Shown here piece by piece: positions 1-6,220 of a stretch of 11,562 nt of DNA. Numbering within the stretch: the stretch's first letter is position 1; the number at the start of each line of letters is the position of its first letter. Below the pieces are notes generated by a model, which worked only from the letters and a program-made list of their open reading frames with translations, did not search any database and was not told the DNA's origin. The position numbers and the translations under genes are program-made. The DNA is from Devosia sp. (GTDB taxonomy: Bacteria; Pseudomonadota; Alphaproteobacteria; Rhizobiales; Devosiaceae), in contig JAQGJI010000184.1 of assembly GCA_028290685.1 (NCBI GenBank), positions 1 through 11,562 of the forward strand, read 5' to 3'.

Positions 1-1
1 G

Positions 2-379
2 AACCTGTTCGTCGCCGGTTTCATCGGCTCGCCCAAGATGAACTTCCTGTCCGCAAGCGCTGATGGTTCCGGGCTCAAGGTGGCGGGCAACACGCTGAAC
101 CTGGCGCGCAGGGTCGGTGACGCCACAACGCTTGGCATCCGCCCCGAGCACATCACGGTCACCCAAGGATCGGGCACCAAGCTGGCCGACATGCGGGTCG
201 ACCTGGTGGAAAGCCTGGGCGGCCAGACCGTGGTTTACGCCACCACGATGGATGGGCAGCCCATGACCATCGTGCTGGAGGGCCAGCGCCGGATCGAACT
301 GGGCTCAACCATCGGCGCTTATTTCGACCCGGCGCGGGCGCACCTGTTTGATGCGCAGGGGATGGTGATCGGGGCGTGA
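2..379 (+). CDS. Sugar ABC transporter ATP-binding protein, C-terminal part (UgpC/MalK type), truncated by window edge
   Basis: This frame is open from the first full codon (position 2) to a TGA at 377-379, so only the last 125 residues are present. It begins NLFVAGFIGSPKMNFL, the conserved junction between the nucleotide-binding domain and the C-terminal TOBE regulatory domain of MalK/UgpC/SmoK-type ATPases. LGIRPEHI at about residues 45-52 of the visible part is the usual TOBE signature, and the end ARAHLFDAQG is also typical. Walker A, Walker B and the LSGGQ signature must lie upstream, outside the window. Family members energise uptake of sugars, polyols or glycerol-3-phosphate at the inner membrane. 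The substrate cannot be told from this domain. The partner permease and binding-protein genes are probably to the left. The family is clear; the exact name is not. Confidence 0.9.
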   Translation, partial: NLFVAGFIGSPKMNFLSASADGSGLKVAGNTLNLARRVGDATTLGIRPEHITVTQGSGTKLADMRVDLVESLGGQTVVYATTMDGQPMTIVLEGQRRIELGSTIGAYFDPARAHLFDAQGMVIGA

Positions 380-401
380 AGGCGATCCATCTTGTCGCCT
401 T
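379..401 (+). terminator. Hairpin overlapping the ABC ATPase stop codon, possible weak terminator
   Basis: AAGGCGA (379-385) and TCGCCTT (395-401) form a perfect 7-bp stem with a 9-nt loop. The stem starts on the last base of the upstream stop codon. No T-tract follows, so it is not a canonical intrinsic terminator. It could act with Rho or protect the mRNA 3' end. Confidence 0.3.
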
Positions 402-474
402 ACCCACGGCGTCATCGCGGGACCTGTCTCGAACTCAGGGGTGAGTTGCTCGCAGCATCCAAGGCGCCTGTGGC

Positions 475-513
475 GTCATCCCAGGATGGGCCCTGGGTCA
501 AGCCCGGGGTGAC
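475..513. repeat. Intergenic palindromic repeat-like element
   Basis: GTCATCCC (475-482) and GGGGTGAC (506-513) form an inverted repeat with 7 of 8 positions complementary. Inside it, CCAGG and CCTGG form a second dyad. The composition (GTCATCCC, then GGGTCAAGCCCGGGGTGAC) resembles the short dispersed palindromes common between genes in alphaproteobacterial genomes. It lies in the 206-bp gap 380-585, where I see no gene. Only one copy is visible, so repeat status is inferred from appearance. Confidence 0.35.
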
Positions 514-585
514 ATCGCTGGTGTGGCAAGGGTTGTGCAAGAGTTGCCATCGGGGATGGCGGAGTAAGGGCGATGATCCACGCGC

Positions 586-864
586 TCAGGTGGGGTGAGC
601 TTCCACCTCTTGCGCGTCATCGAGATCGTCCTCCACGTCGGTGTCCGGCCGGTCGCCGCCATCGGCCAGCTCCTCGTGCCATTCGCCCTTGCTGTCCTGA
701 TACTGGATGGCTTCGGTTTCCCCGCCCAGTCGCTGGCGCTGCGCCGCGGCCGCGGCAGCCTCGTGGGCCGCCTGGTGGGTCGGATAGGTTTCTGAAAAGA
801 CGTCTCCCACCTTGTAGGCAAAGCCGCCATCGTGCTCGACGACTTCATAGGTAACATGGGCCAT
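586..864 (-). CDS. Small DUF2188-like protein, 92 aa
   Basis: This is a 92-residue cytosolic protein of unknown function. It has an N-terminal beta-rich part (HVTYEVVEHDGGFAYKVGD), an Ala-rich helix at about residues 29-41 (HQAAHEAAAAAAQ), and then IQYQDSKGEWHEE. The pattern of a GG turn, a basic strand, an A-x-x-A helix and a final I-x-Y-x(4)-EWH strand fits the DUF2188 family. The last 25 residues are strongly acidic. The ATG at 864 is preceded by AGGAGA about 8 nt upstream, a good ribosome binding site. There is no signal peptide or membrane segment. It lies 85 bp downstream of the aldo/keto reductase gene on the same strand, so it may be read with it. No terminator with a T-tract is seen between them. 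Confidence 0.8.
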   Translation of the reverse strand: MAHVTYEVVEHDGGFAYKVGDVFSETYPTHQAAHEAAAAAAQRQRLGGETEAIQYQDSKGEWHEELADGGDRPDTDVEDDLDDAQEVEAHPT

Positions 865-949
865 GGTGTTTTCTCCTGTGGGCAGAATAACCCTTTTCGG
901 CTGCGGAAGTTGCGTCGGGATCGATCACCATGGGCCCCGGCAGCGCCCC

Positions 950-1987
950 TTAGCGCAGCCAGCCGCTCGGGCGTGGCTGAAGCTCCATCTGCCCGCCCTC
1001 GGTGGCTGCGTCGATGGCAAGGATTTCCTCGGGCGACAGATCGAGATTGTTGAGGACGCCCAGATTGTCCTTGAGCTGGTCCAGATTGCGCACCCCGATC
1101 AGCGCCGAAGTCATCTCCTTGCGGCGCAGCACCCAGGACAGGGCCAGCTGCACCATGGACTGGCCGCGCCGGCGGGCGATTTCCCCGACCTTGTCCACGG
1201 CATCAAGAACGCGCGGTTCGATATGGCTGGCGCGCAGCGACCCATTGGGGTTTTCGCCCCTTGTGCCCTGGGTCTTGCCGGTATTGTATTTTCCCGACAA
1301 CACGCCCTGGGCCAGCGGCGAAAAGGCGATGACCCCGATGCCCAGTTCGCCACAGGTCTCGATCGTCCGGTCATTCTCGATCCAGCGATTGATCATCGAA
1401 TAGCTGGGCTGATGGATCGTGGTGGCAACGCCCATCTGCTTGAGGATCCGGTGCGCTTCGCGCGTTTCAGCCTCGGGGTAGCTCGAAACGCCCACATAGA
1501 GCGCCTTGCCCTGCCGCACGGCATGGGCCAGCGCACCCATGGTTTCCTCGAGCGGGGTTTCGGGATCGAACCGGTGGGAATAAAAGATGTCGACATAGTC
1601 GAGCCCCATGCGCCCAAGCGACTGGTCAAGGCTTGCCAGCAGATACTTGCGGCTGCCGAACTCGCCATAGGGGCCGGGCCACATATTGTAGCCCGCCTTG
1701 GTGGAGATGATCAGCTCGTCCCGATAGGGGCGGAAATCGCGCGCCATGACCTGGCCGAACAGCTCTTCGGATGAACCGGCGGGGGGCCCGTAATTATTGG
1801 CGAGGTCGAAATGGGTGATGCCGTTGTCAAAGGCATAGCCCAGGATTTCCATGGCGGAGGGGTAATCGCGCGTGCCGCCGAAATTCTGCCACAGGCCCAG
1901 GCTGATCACGGGCAGCTTGAGGCCCGAGCGGCCGGAGCGGCGATATTGCATGGTGTCATAGCGTGCCGTATCGGCCCGATAGGTCAT
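950..1987 (-). CDS. gpr: Aldo/keto reductase, L-glyceraldehyde 3-phosphate/methylglyoxal reductase type (YghZ-like)
   Basis: This 345-aa NADPH-dependent aldo/keto reductase has the length of E. coli YghZ/Gpr (346 aa) and closely resembles it as I recall that protein. Shared stretches include LPxxSLGLWxNFG, ITHFDLANNYGPPxGS, YRDELIISTKAGY, MWPGPYG, SRKYLLASLDQSL and LDYVDIFYSHR. The catalytic tetrad is visible as D61, Y66, K97 and H138. Family members reduce L-glyceraldehyde 3-phosphate and methylglyoxal, so the likely role is detoxification of reactive aldehydes in the cytosol. The ATG at 1987 is chosen because GGGAGGAA lies 4 nt upstream and the alignment begins there. The same frame stays open to 2599, but that extension is antisense to trhO and is not coding. 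The gene diverges from trhO with 63 bp between them. Its true substrate is inferred from family. Confidence 0.93.
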   Translation of the reverse strand: MTYRADTARYDTMQYRRSGRSGLKLPVISLGLWQNFGGTRDYPSAMEILGYAFDNGITHFDLANNYGPPAGSSEELFGQVMARDFRPYRDELIISTKAGYNMWPGPYGEFGSRKYLLASLDQSLGRMGLDYVDIFYSHRFDPETPLEETMGALAHAVRQGKALYVGVSSYPEAETREAHRILKQMGVATTIHQPSYSMINRWIENDRTIETCGELGIGVIAFSPLAQGVLSGKYNTGKTQGTRGENPNGSLRASHIEPRVLDAVDKVGEIARRRGQSMVQLALSWVLRRKEMTSALIGVRNLDQLKDNLGVLNNLDLSPEEILAIDAATEGGQMELQPRPSGWLR

Positions 1988-2012
1988 GGCATTCCTCCCA
2001 ACGATTTCTCGA

Positions 2013-2033
2013 TTTGGCCGCAGGGGCGGCAAA
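2013..2033. promoter_or_regulatory. Dyad in the divergent promoter region of the aldo/keto reductase and trhO
   Basis: TTTGGCCGC (2013-2021) pairs with GCGGCAAA (2026-2033) to give 8 bp with one bulged G and an AGGG loop. It occupies the middle of the 63-bp gap between two divergent genes, where both promoters must lie. It could be an operator or a leader hairpin. No regulator is assigned. Confidence 0.3.
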
Positions 2034-2050
2034 TGATATGAGCCAGGCCG

Positions 2051-3091
2051 ATGACCCGACTGCGTGATGACATGAACCCCAATCTGCCCCAAGCCAATCA
2101 GCCATACAAGGTCATGGCGATCTATAAGTTCGCCGATCTGCCCGATGCCGAGGCGATCCGGCCCATGCTGGCCAAGCTGTGCTGCAGCCACGCCATCAAA
2201 GGCACGCTGATCCTGGCGCCCGAGGGCATCAACGGCACCGTGGCCGGCACGCCCGAGGCAATCGATGCGCTGGCGGGCGCGCTCTTTGGCGGAGAGATGT
2301 TTGGCAATCGCCTTGTTGGCGCCGAGGTCAAATACTCCACGGCCCAAGCCATGCCGTTCCTGCGCATGAAGGTTCGCCTCAAGCCCGAGATCGTCACCCT
2401 GCGCGCGCCGGAAGCCAATCCCTCGCGCCAGGTGGGCACCTATGTCGAGCCGGAAAACTGGAACGCGCTGATCGAGCGCAACGATGTGGTGCTGGTCGAT
2501 ACCCGCAATGATTACGAAGTGGGCCTGGGCACCTTCCAGGGCGCGCTTGACCCCGCCACCCAGAGCTTCACCGAGTTCAAGGAATATGTCGAGCAGCACC
2601 TCGACCCCGAGCGGGACAGGCGTGTCGCCATGTTCTGCACGGGCGGCATTCGCTGCGAGAAGGCTTCGTCGTATCTTTTAAGCAAGGGCTTTGCGGAGGT
2701 GTTTCACCTCAAGGGCGGGATTCTCAAATATCTCGAGACCGTGCCCCAGGCCGAAAGCCGCTTCAGCGGCGAATGCTTCGTGTTCGACGAGCGCGTGGCG
2801 GTGGGCCATGGGCTGGCTCAAGGCGATGCCACGCTGTGCCGGGCCTGCCGGCATCCGCTGACCGCCGCGGACCGCCTCGATCCGGCGTACCGGGATGGCG
2901 TGAGCTGCCCCCATTGCACGGGCGAAACCCAAAAACATGCCGCAGCGGCTGAACGGCAGCGGCAGATCGAGCTGGCCCGGCAGCGTGGCACGGCGCATCT
3001 GGGTGATGCAGCGGCGGCTCTTGCCGCTGAGCGCAAGGCCAAAAAGCGCCGCCAGGCGGAAGCCTCGCGGCTGCGCAACAAGGCACAATAG
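2051..3091 (+). CDS. trhO: tRNA uridine(34) hydroxylase TrhO (rhodanese-related, YceA family)
   Basis: TrhO hydroxylates uridine 34 of certain tRNAs to 5-hydroxyuridine in an O2-dependent reaction, an early step toward cmo5U/mo5U wobble modifications. The 346-aa protein has the family layout. An N-terminal acylphosphatase-like domain (about residues 19-115) carries IKGTLILAPEGINGTVAG. A rhodanese domain (about 140-240) has the active loop CTGGIRCEKASSYL, with C196 as the expected catalytic cysteine. A C-terminal segment has two CxxC pairs (C263/C266 and C286/C289) and ends in a Lys/Arg/Ala-rich tail typical of RNA-binding proteins. The start is not certain. ATG 2051 has only a weak AGG close by, and the in-frame ATG at 2072 (residue 8) is a real alternative without a better site. 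It converges on the IHF-like gene. Confidence 0.95.
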   Translation: MTRLRDDMNPNLPQANQPYKVMAIYKFADLPDAEAIRPMLAKLCCSHAIKGTLILAPEGINGTVAGTPEAIDALAGALFGGEMFGNRLVGAEVKYSTAQAMPFLRMKVRLKPEIVTLRAPEANPSRQVGTYVEPENWNALIERNDVVLVDTRNDYEVGLGTFQGALDPATQSFTEFKEYVEQHLDPERDRRVAMFCTGGIRCEKASSYLLSKGFAEVFHLKGGILKYLETVPQAESRFSGECFVFDERVAVGHGLAQGDATLCRACRHPLTAADRLDPAYRDGVSCPHCTGETQKHAAAAERQRQIELARQRGTAHLGDAAAALAAERKAKKRRQAEASRLRNKAQ

Positions 3092-3099
3092 CAAGCGCC

Positions 3100-3122
3100 G
3101 GCGACCGCCAGGACCGGTCGCC
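3100..3122. terminator. Hairpin between convergent genes trhO and IHF-like
   Basis: GGCGACCG (3100-3107) and CGGTCGCC (3115-3122) make a perfect 8-bp stem with a 7-nt loop, 9 bp after the trhO stop. There is no T-tract on either strand. It probably marks the trhO 3' end, but intrinsic termination is not shown. Confidence 0.4.
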
Positions 3123-3174
3123 CGATGGCCATCGGCAGCAAGGCGGGCCGGATCGGGCAGGCGCAAGGCCGGCG

Positions 3175-3525
3175 TCAGCGCGCCGATGAGGCCGTTTCGT
3201 CCGGCGCGCTCGCTGCCTGGCCCAGGCCGGGAATGGCTTTGTCCTGCAAGGCCTTGCGCAATTGTGCGCCGGGGGTGAAGACCACAGTGTGGCGGGGCGA
3301 AATCATGTGCTCGCTCCCGGTGCGCGGATTGCGTCCGACGCGCTGGGCCCGCGCCCGCACCTGCAGCGACCCGAACCCGGTCAGCTTGACGTTCTCGCCC
3401 GCCATCAATGCCGTGCCCATCAAGGCAAACATCGAGTCGGCGATGGCGGCGATATCTGCTTTGCTCAGCCCCGTCTGCGTTGCTGCCACCTCGGTTAATC
3501 CGGCCCGCGTGATCGTGTTGCCCAC
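3175..3525 (-). CDS. HU/IHF family DNA-binding protein, IHF-alpha-like
   Basis: This is a small nucleoid protein of the histone-like DNA-bending family. With a GTG start at 3525 it has 116 residues. The start fits because AAGGGGA (3533-3539) lies 7 nt upstream and the protein then begins GNTITRAGLTEV, matching the usual IhfA start. The upstream in-frame TTG at 3549 has no ribosome binding site. Visible family marks are GENVKLTGFGSLQVR (about residues 43-57), the DNA-intercalating arm GRNPRTG (64-70, with P67), and ISPR, which favours IHF-alpha over HU. It departs from canonical alphaproteobacterial IhfA in helix 2, and its last 20 residues form a Ser/Ala-rich tail. It may be a second, divergent copy rather than the main ihfA, so no symbol is given. 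It diverges from rirA across 198 bp. Confidence 0.87.
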   Translation of the reverse strand: MGNTITRAGLTEVAATQTGLSKADIAAIADSMFALMGTALMAGENVKLTGFGSLQVRARAQRVGRNPRTGSEHMISPRHTVVFTPGAQLRKALQDKAIPGLGQAASAPDETASSAR

Positions 3526-3596
3526 TTCGATGTCCCCTTGCCCGTTCAATTGATAAGAACAACTGCACCCAGAGTCCAGTCAGGGGCGCTGATCGG

Positions 3597-3623
3597 CTAA
3601 CCTGAACGGCAGGTTCAACTTAG
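3597..3623. promoter_or_regulatory. Probable RirA iron-responsive operator (IRO box) upstream of rirA
   Basis: The core TGAACGGCAGGTTCA (3603-3617) is a perfect 5-bp inverted repeat and exactly fits the published rhizobial IRO consensus TGA-N9-TCA. Outer arms CTAA (3597-3600) and TTAG (3620-3623) extend the symmetry to 27 bp, with 9 of 11 arm positions matched. It sits just upstream of a TTGACT -35-like element (3625-3630) and about 100 bp before the rirA start. This suggests autoregulation by RirA, or shared control with the divergent IHF-like gene. The consensus is established knowledge; function here is inferred. Confidence 0.6.
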
Positions 3624-3624
3624 A

Positions 3625-3653
3625 TTGACTTTTAAAATGATTGTAAGCTAACT
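3625..3653 (+). promoter_or_regulatory. Possible rirA promoter
   Basis: TTGACT (3625-3630) matches 5 of 6 bases of the sigma-70 -35 consensus. At 17 bp spacing the -10 position reads CTAACT (3648-3653), a poor match. The region is locally AT-rich, unlike its surroundings, which supports a promoter here. The exact -10 element is uncertain. Confidence 0.4.
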
Positions 3654-3723
3654 CGTTTTTTCAAAGCCACGAGTGCCGCTTTAGTTGTTCGCGCTGGCGC
3701 TGCTGACCATCAAGGGCTCCCAG

Positions 3724-4185
3724 GTGAGACTGACCCGCCAATCCAACTATGCCATCCGCACGCTGGTTTATTGCGCCGTCAATGAGCCGGGGCTCAGCCG
3801 CGTGGCCGACATCGCCAAGGCCTACAATATTTCCGAGCTGTTCCTGTTCAAGCTGATCAAGCCACTGGTCGAGAACGGGTTGCTGGCCACCGTGCGTGGG
3901 CGCCATGGCGGCATCAGGCTGGGCAAGGCCGCCGAAGACATCACCCTGCTCGACACCATCCGGCTGACCGAGGAGAACTTTGCTCTGGCAGAATGCTTCG
4001 AGGACGGTGCCGATTGCCCGCTGATCGGGGAGTGCGATCTCAACGGCGCCCTGCGCGAGGCACTGGGCGCTTTTTTCGAGGTCTTGGCCAGCTATACCAT
4101 CGCCGACCTGGCCAGCAAGAAGCGCTCCATCCGCGACCGTCTGGGCCTGTCCACGCTGCAAGCCGTGATGGAGCCCCTGCACTAG
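3724..4185 (+). CDS. rirA: Rrf2-family iron-responsive regulator RirA
   Basis: RirA is the rhizobial iron regulator. Its [4Fe-4S] cluster lets it repress iron-uptake genes when iron is plentiful. This 153-aa protein begins VRLTRQSNYAIRTLVYCAV, matching the RirA N-terminus. A winged helix-turn-helix follows (about residues 25-66: IAKAYNISELFLFKLIKPL and the wing VRGRHGGIRL). Three cluster cysteines are present at C91, C98 and C104 in AECFEDGADCPLIGEC. The loop between the first two is one residue shorter than in Rhizobium RirA (C91, C99, C105), but ECF, DCPL and LNxALRxAL are kept. GTG 3724 is taken as start because AAGGG lies 7 nt upstream and the family begins (M)RLT. The frame runs back to TTG 3685 without support. 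IscR and NsrR are less likely given the RirA-specific FFEVLxxYTIxDL. Confidence 0.93.
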   Translation: MRLTRQSNYAIRTLVYCAVNEPGLSRVADIAKAYNISELFLFKLIKPLVENGLLATVRGRHGGIRLGKAAEDITLLDTIRLTEENFALAECFEDGADCPLIGECDLNGALREALGAFFEVLASYTIADLASKKRSIRDRLGLSTLQAVMEPLH

Positions 4186-4210
4186 CAGACCATTGCGTGT
4201 GTTCGCCCGG

Positions 4211-4250
4211 GCGGGTGAGGGTCCTGGACGGCCTGACCTGCCTTTTCTTT
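4211..4250 (+). terminator. Intrinsic terminator after rirA, in the uup leader
   Basis: GCGGGTGAGG (4211-4220) pairs with CCTGACCTGC (4232-4241) over 10 positions, with one G-T wobble and one G-G mismatch and an 11-nt loop. TTTTCTTTATT follows from 4243. This is a credible intrinsic terminator 26 bp after the rirA stop. It ends only 28 bp before the uup ATG, which leaves little room for a separate uup promoter downstream of it. Confidence 0.6.
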
Positions 4251-4278
4251 ATTGTCCGCCTGTGATCTATCCGCGCCC

Positions 4279-6090
4279 ATGGCTGCAGCACCCCTTCTTT
4301 CGCTTCAAAATATCCAACTGACCTTCGGCGGCACGCGCCTGCTTGAAAGTGCCGAACTCATTGTTTCCCCCGGCCAGCGCATCGCCCTGGTCGGGCGCAA
4401 TGGTTCGGGCAAGTCGACCCTGCTCAAGATTGCCTCCGGCGAGGTGATGCATGACGGCGGGCAGCGCTTTGTCGAGCCCAGCGCCACCCTGCGCTATTTG
4501 CCGCAGGAGCCGGACCTGAGCGCCTATGCAACCACGCTCGACTATGTCGAGGCCGGCCTGGGGCCGGGCGATGATGAATATCGCGCGCAATATCTGCTGA
4601 GCTCGCTTGGCCTCAACGGCACCGAAGACCCCAAAAAGCTCTCGGGCGGGGAGGGGCGCCGGGCGGCCCTGGCGCGCGTGCTGGCGCCAAAGCCCGATAT
4701 ATTGCTCTTGGACGAGCCGACCAATCACCTCGATCTTCCCGTCATCGAATGGCTGCAGTCGGAACTGGATTCCCTGCGCTCGGCCATGGTGCTGATCAGC
4801 CACGACCGGCGCTTCCTGTCCGATCTGACGCGCTCCACTGTATGGCTCGACCGCGGCGTCACCCGGCGGCTCGACAAGGGTTTTGCAGATTTCGAAGCCT
4901 GGCGCGACCAGGTGCTGGAGGAAGAAGAGCGCGATCGCCATAAACTGGACCGCCAGATCGTGCGCGAGGAGCATTGGGTGCGCTATGGCGTAACCGCCCG
5001 CCGCAAGCGCAATGTGGGCCGCATGGAGCGCCTCGCCAATCTGCGCCAGGACCGGCGCGAGCAGCGCCGCGTGACCGGCTCGGTCAACATGCAGGTTTCC
5101 GAAGGCCGCACCTCGGGCGCGCTGGTGGTGGAAGCCGAAAATATTTCCAAGCGCTTCGGCGACCGGGTGATCGTGGCCGATTTTTCGACGCGCGTGCTGC
5201 GCGGCGACCGGATCGGCATCGTCGGGCCCAATGGCGCCGGCAAGACTACCCTGATCAAGATGCTGACAGGAACGCTGAAGCCCGATGGCGGCACGATCAA
5301 GCTCGGCTCGGCGCTGGAGCTGGCCATGCTCGACCAGGGCCGCGCCAAGCTGCATCCCGATACCCGCCTCAAGGAGGCGCTGACCGGGGGTGGCTCGGAC
5401 ACTCTCCAGATCAACGGCCAGCCCAAGCATGTGGTGGGCTACATGAAGGATTTCCTGTTCACCCCCGAACAGGCCAATACCCCGATCGGCAAGCTCTCGG
5501 GCGGCGAGCGCGCCCGGGTGGCGCTGGCGCGCGCCCTTTCGCTGCCATCCAACTTCCTGGTGCTGGACGAGCCGACCAACGATCTCGATCTTGAAACCCT
5601 CGACCTGCTCGAGGAAATGGTGTCCGACTACGCCGGAACCGTGATCGTGGTCAGCCATGACCGCGACTTCCTCGACCGGGTGGCGACCTCCATCATCTTT
5701 GCCGAAGGCGATGGTGGCTGGACCGAATATGCCGGGGGCTATTCCGACATGGTGATACAGCGCGGCGAGGGCGTGCAGGCCCGCGCCGCTGCCAAGGTGC
5801 ATCGGCCCGGCAAGACCGCCATGGCCCCCATCGCGGCTCCCGCAGTGGCCAAGCGCAAGATGTCCTTCAAGGAAAAGCACGCGCTGGAAACCCTGCCCAG
5901 GGACATCGAAAAACTCGAAGCCGAGATCAAGGCGATCAATGCCGCACTGGCCGCGCCAAACTTCTACACCCGGGACCCCGACGGCTTTGCCGCCCAGTCA
6001 AAGGCGCTGCTCGCGGCCGAAGCCCGGCGCGCTGCCGCCGAAGAACAATGGCTGGAGCTCGAACTGCTGCGCGAGGAGATCGAGGGGTAG
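4279..6090 (+). CDS. uup: ABC-F family ATPase Uup
   Basis: Uup is a soluble ABC-F protein with two ATPase domains and no membrane part. Family members bind the ribosome or branched nucleic acids; Uup is linked to replication-fork structures, transposon excision and ribosome function. The 603-aa protein has a first domain with Walker A GRNGSGKS (39-46), signature LSGGE (121-125), Walker B ILLLDEP (141-147) and H175. A charged linker (about 205-275) follows. The second domain has Walker A GPNGAGKT (316-323), LSGGE (406-410), FLVLDEP (426-432) and H460. The C-terminal coiled coil (about 540-603: LPRDIEKLEAEIKAINAAL and on) is the Uup hallmark. ATG 4279 gives the family N-terminus PLLSLQNIQLTFGG. 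No Shine-Dalgarno sequence is visible before it, and the in-frame TTG at 4252 has none either. All ATPase residues are intact. Confidence 0.95.
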   Translation: MAAAPLLSLQNIQLTFGGTRLLESAELIVSPGQRIALVGRNGSGKSTLLKIASGEVMHDGGQRFVEPSATLRYLPQEPDLSAYATTLDYVEAGLGPGDDEYRAQYLLSSLGLNGTEDPKKLSGGEGRRAALARVLAPKPDILLLDEPTNHLDLPVIEWLQSELDSLRSAMVLISHDRRFLSDLTRSTVWLDRGVTRRLDKGFADFEAWRDQVLEEEERDRHKLDRQIVREEHWVRYGVTARRKRNVGRMERLANLRQDRREQRRVTGSVNMQVSEGRTSGALVVEAENISKRFGDRVIVADFSTRVLRGDRIGIVGPNGAGKTTLIKMLTGTLKPDGGTIKLGSALELAMLDQGRAKLHPDTRLKEALTGGGSDTLQINGQPKHVVGYMKDFLFTPEQANTPIGKLSGGERARVALARALSLPSNFLVLDEPTNDLDLETLDLLEEMVSDYAGTVIVVSHDRDFLDRVATSIIFAEGDGGWTEYAGGYSDMVIQRGEGVQARAAAKVHRPGKTAMAPIAAPAVAKRKMSFKEKHALETLPRDIEKLEAEIKAINAALAAPNFYTRDPDGFAAQSKALLAAEARRAAAEEQWLELELLREEIEG

Positions 6091-6095
6091 GGGCC

Positions 6096-6172
6096 GCGGG
6101 CCCGCAGCGTGCCTGTGCGCTCATCGCCCAAGGGCGACGGGCGGCGGTGTTGCAGGCCAGCAACTGCCGCCC
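6096..6172. repeat. Cluster of inverted repeats between convergent uup and the LacI-family gene
   Basis: Three dyads follow the uup stop. GCGGGCCCGC (6096-6105) is a 10-bp palindrome. TCGCCC-AA-GGGCGA (6124-6137) is a 6-bp inverted repeat. The large hairpin at 6139-6172 joins GGGCGGC to GCCGCCC (7 bp) and GTTGC to GCAAC (5 bp) around a small internal loop, with a 6-nt AGGCCA loop. None has a T-tract. The proper terminator comes just after. Confidence 0.5.
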
Positions 6173-6193
6173 TCAGGCACGACGCAGGCCCAG

Positions 6194-6220
6194 GGCGGCG
6201 TCCTTTGGGGGCCGCCTTTT
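6194..6220 (+). terminator. Intrinsic terminator for uup
   Basis: GGCGGC (6194-6199) and GCCGCC (6211-6216) form a 6-bp GC stem with an 11-nt loop that can pair further (TCC with GGG). TTTT follows at 6217-6220. The T-run overlaps the stop codon of the convergent LacI-family gene. On the minus strand no T-run follows the stem, so it serves mainly the plus strand. Confidence 0.6.

Noticed and set aside
863..1774. 303-codon plus-strand frame opposite the aldo/keto reductase
   Set aside because: It is antisense to a complete, motif-bearing reductase and has no plausible ribosome binding site or family.
1988..2599. Open extension of the aldo/keto reductase frame to 549 codons on the minus strand
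   Set aside because: It is antisense to the well-supported trhO gene, has no family similarity, and the real start at 1987 has a strong ribosome binding site.
2678..3568. 296-codon minus-strand frame
   Set aside because: It overlaps trhO and the IHF-like gene in another frame. The translation is Gly/Arg/His-rich and resembles no family.
3631..3645. A second IRO box, TGACTTTTAAAATGA (3627-3641)
   Set aside because: It reads TGA-N9-TGA rather than TGA-N9-TCA and lacks dyad symmetry.
4267..5880. 537-codon minus-strand frame opposite uup
   Set aside because: It is the complement of the Uup coding sequence with every ATPase motif intact on the plus strand. Long antisense frames are expected at this GC content.
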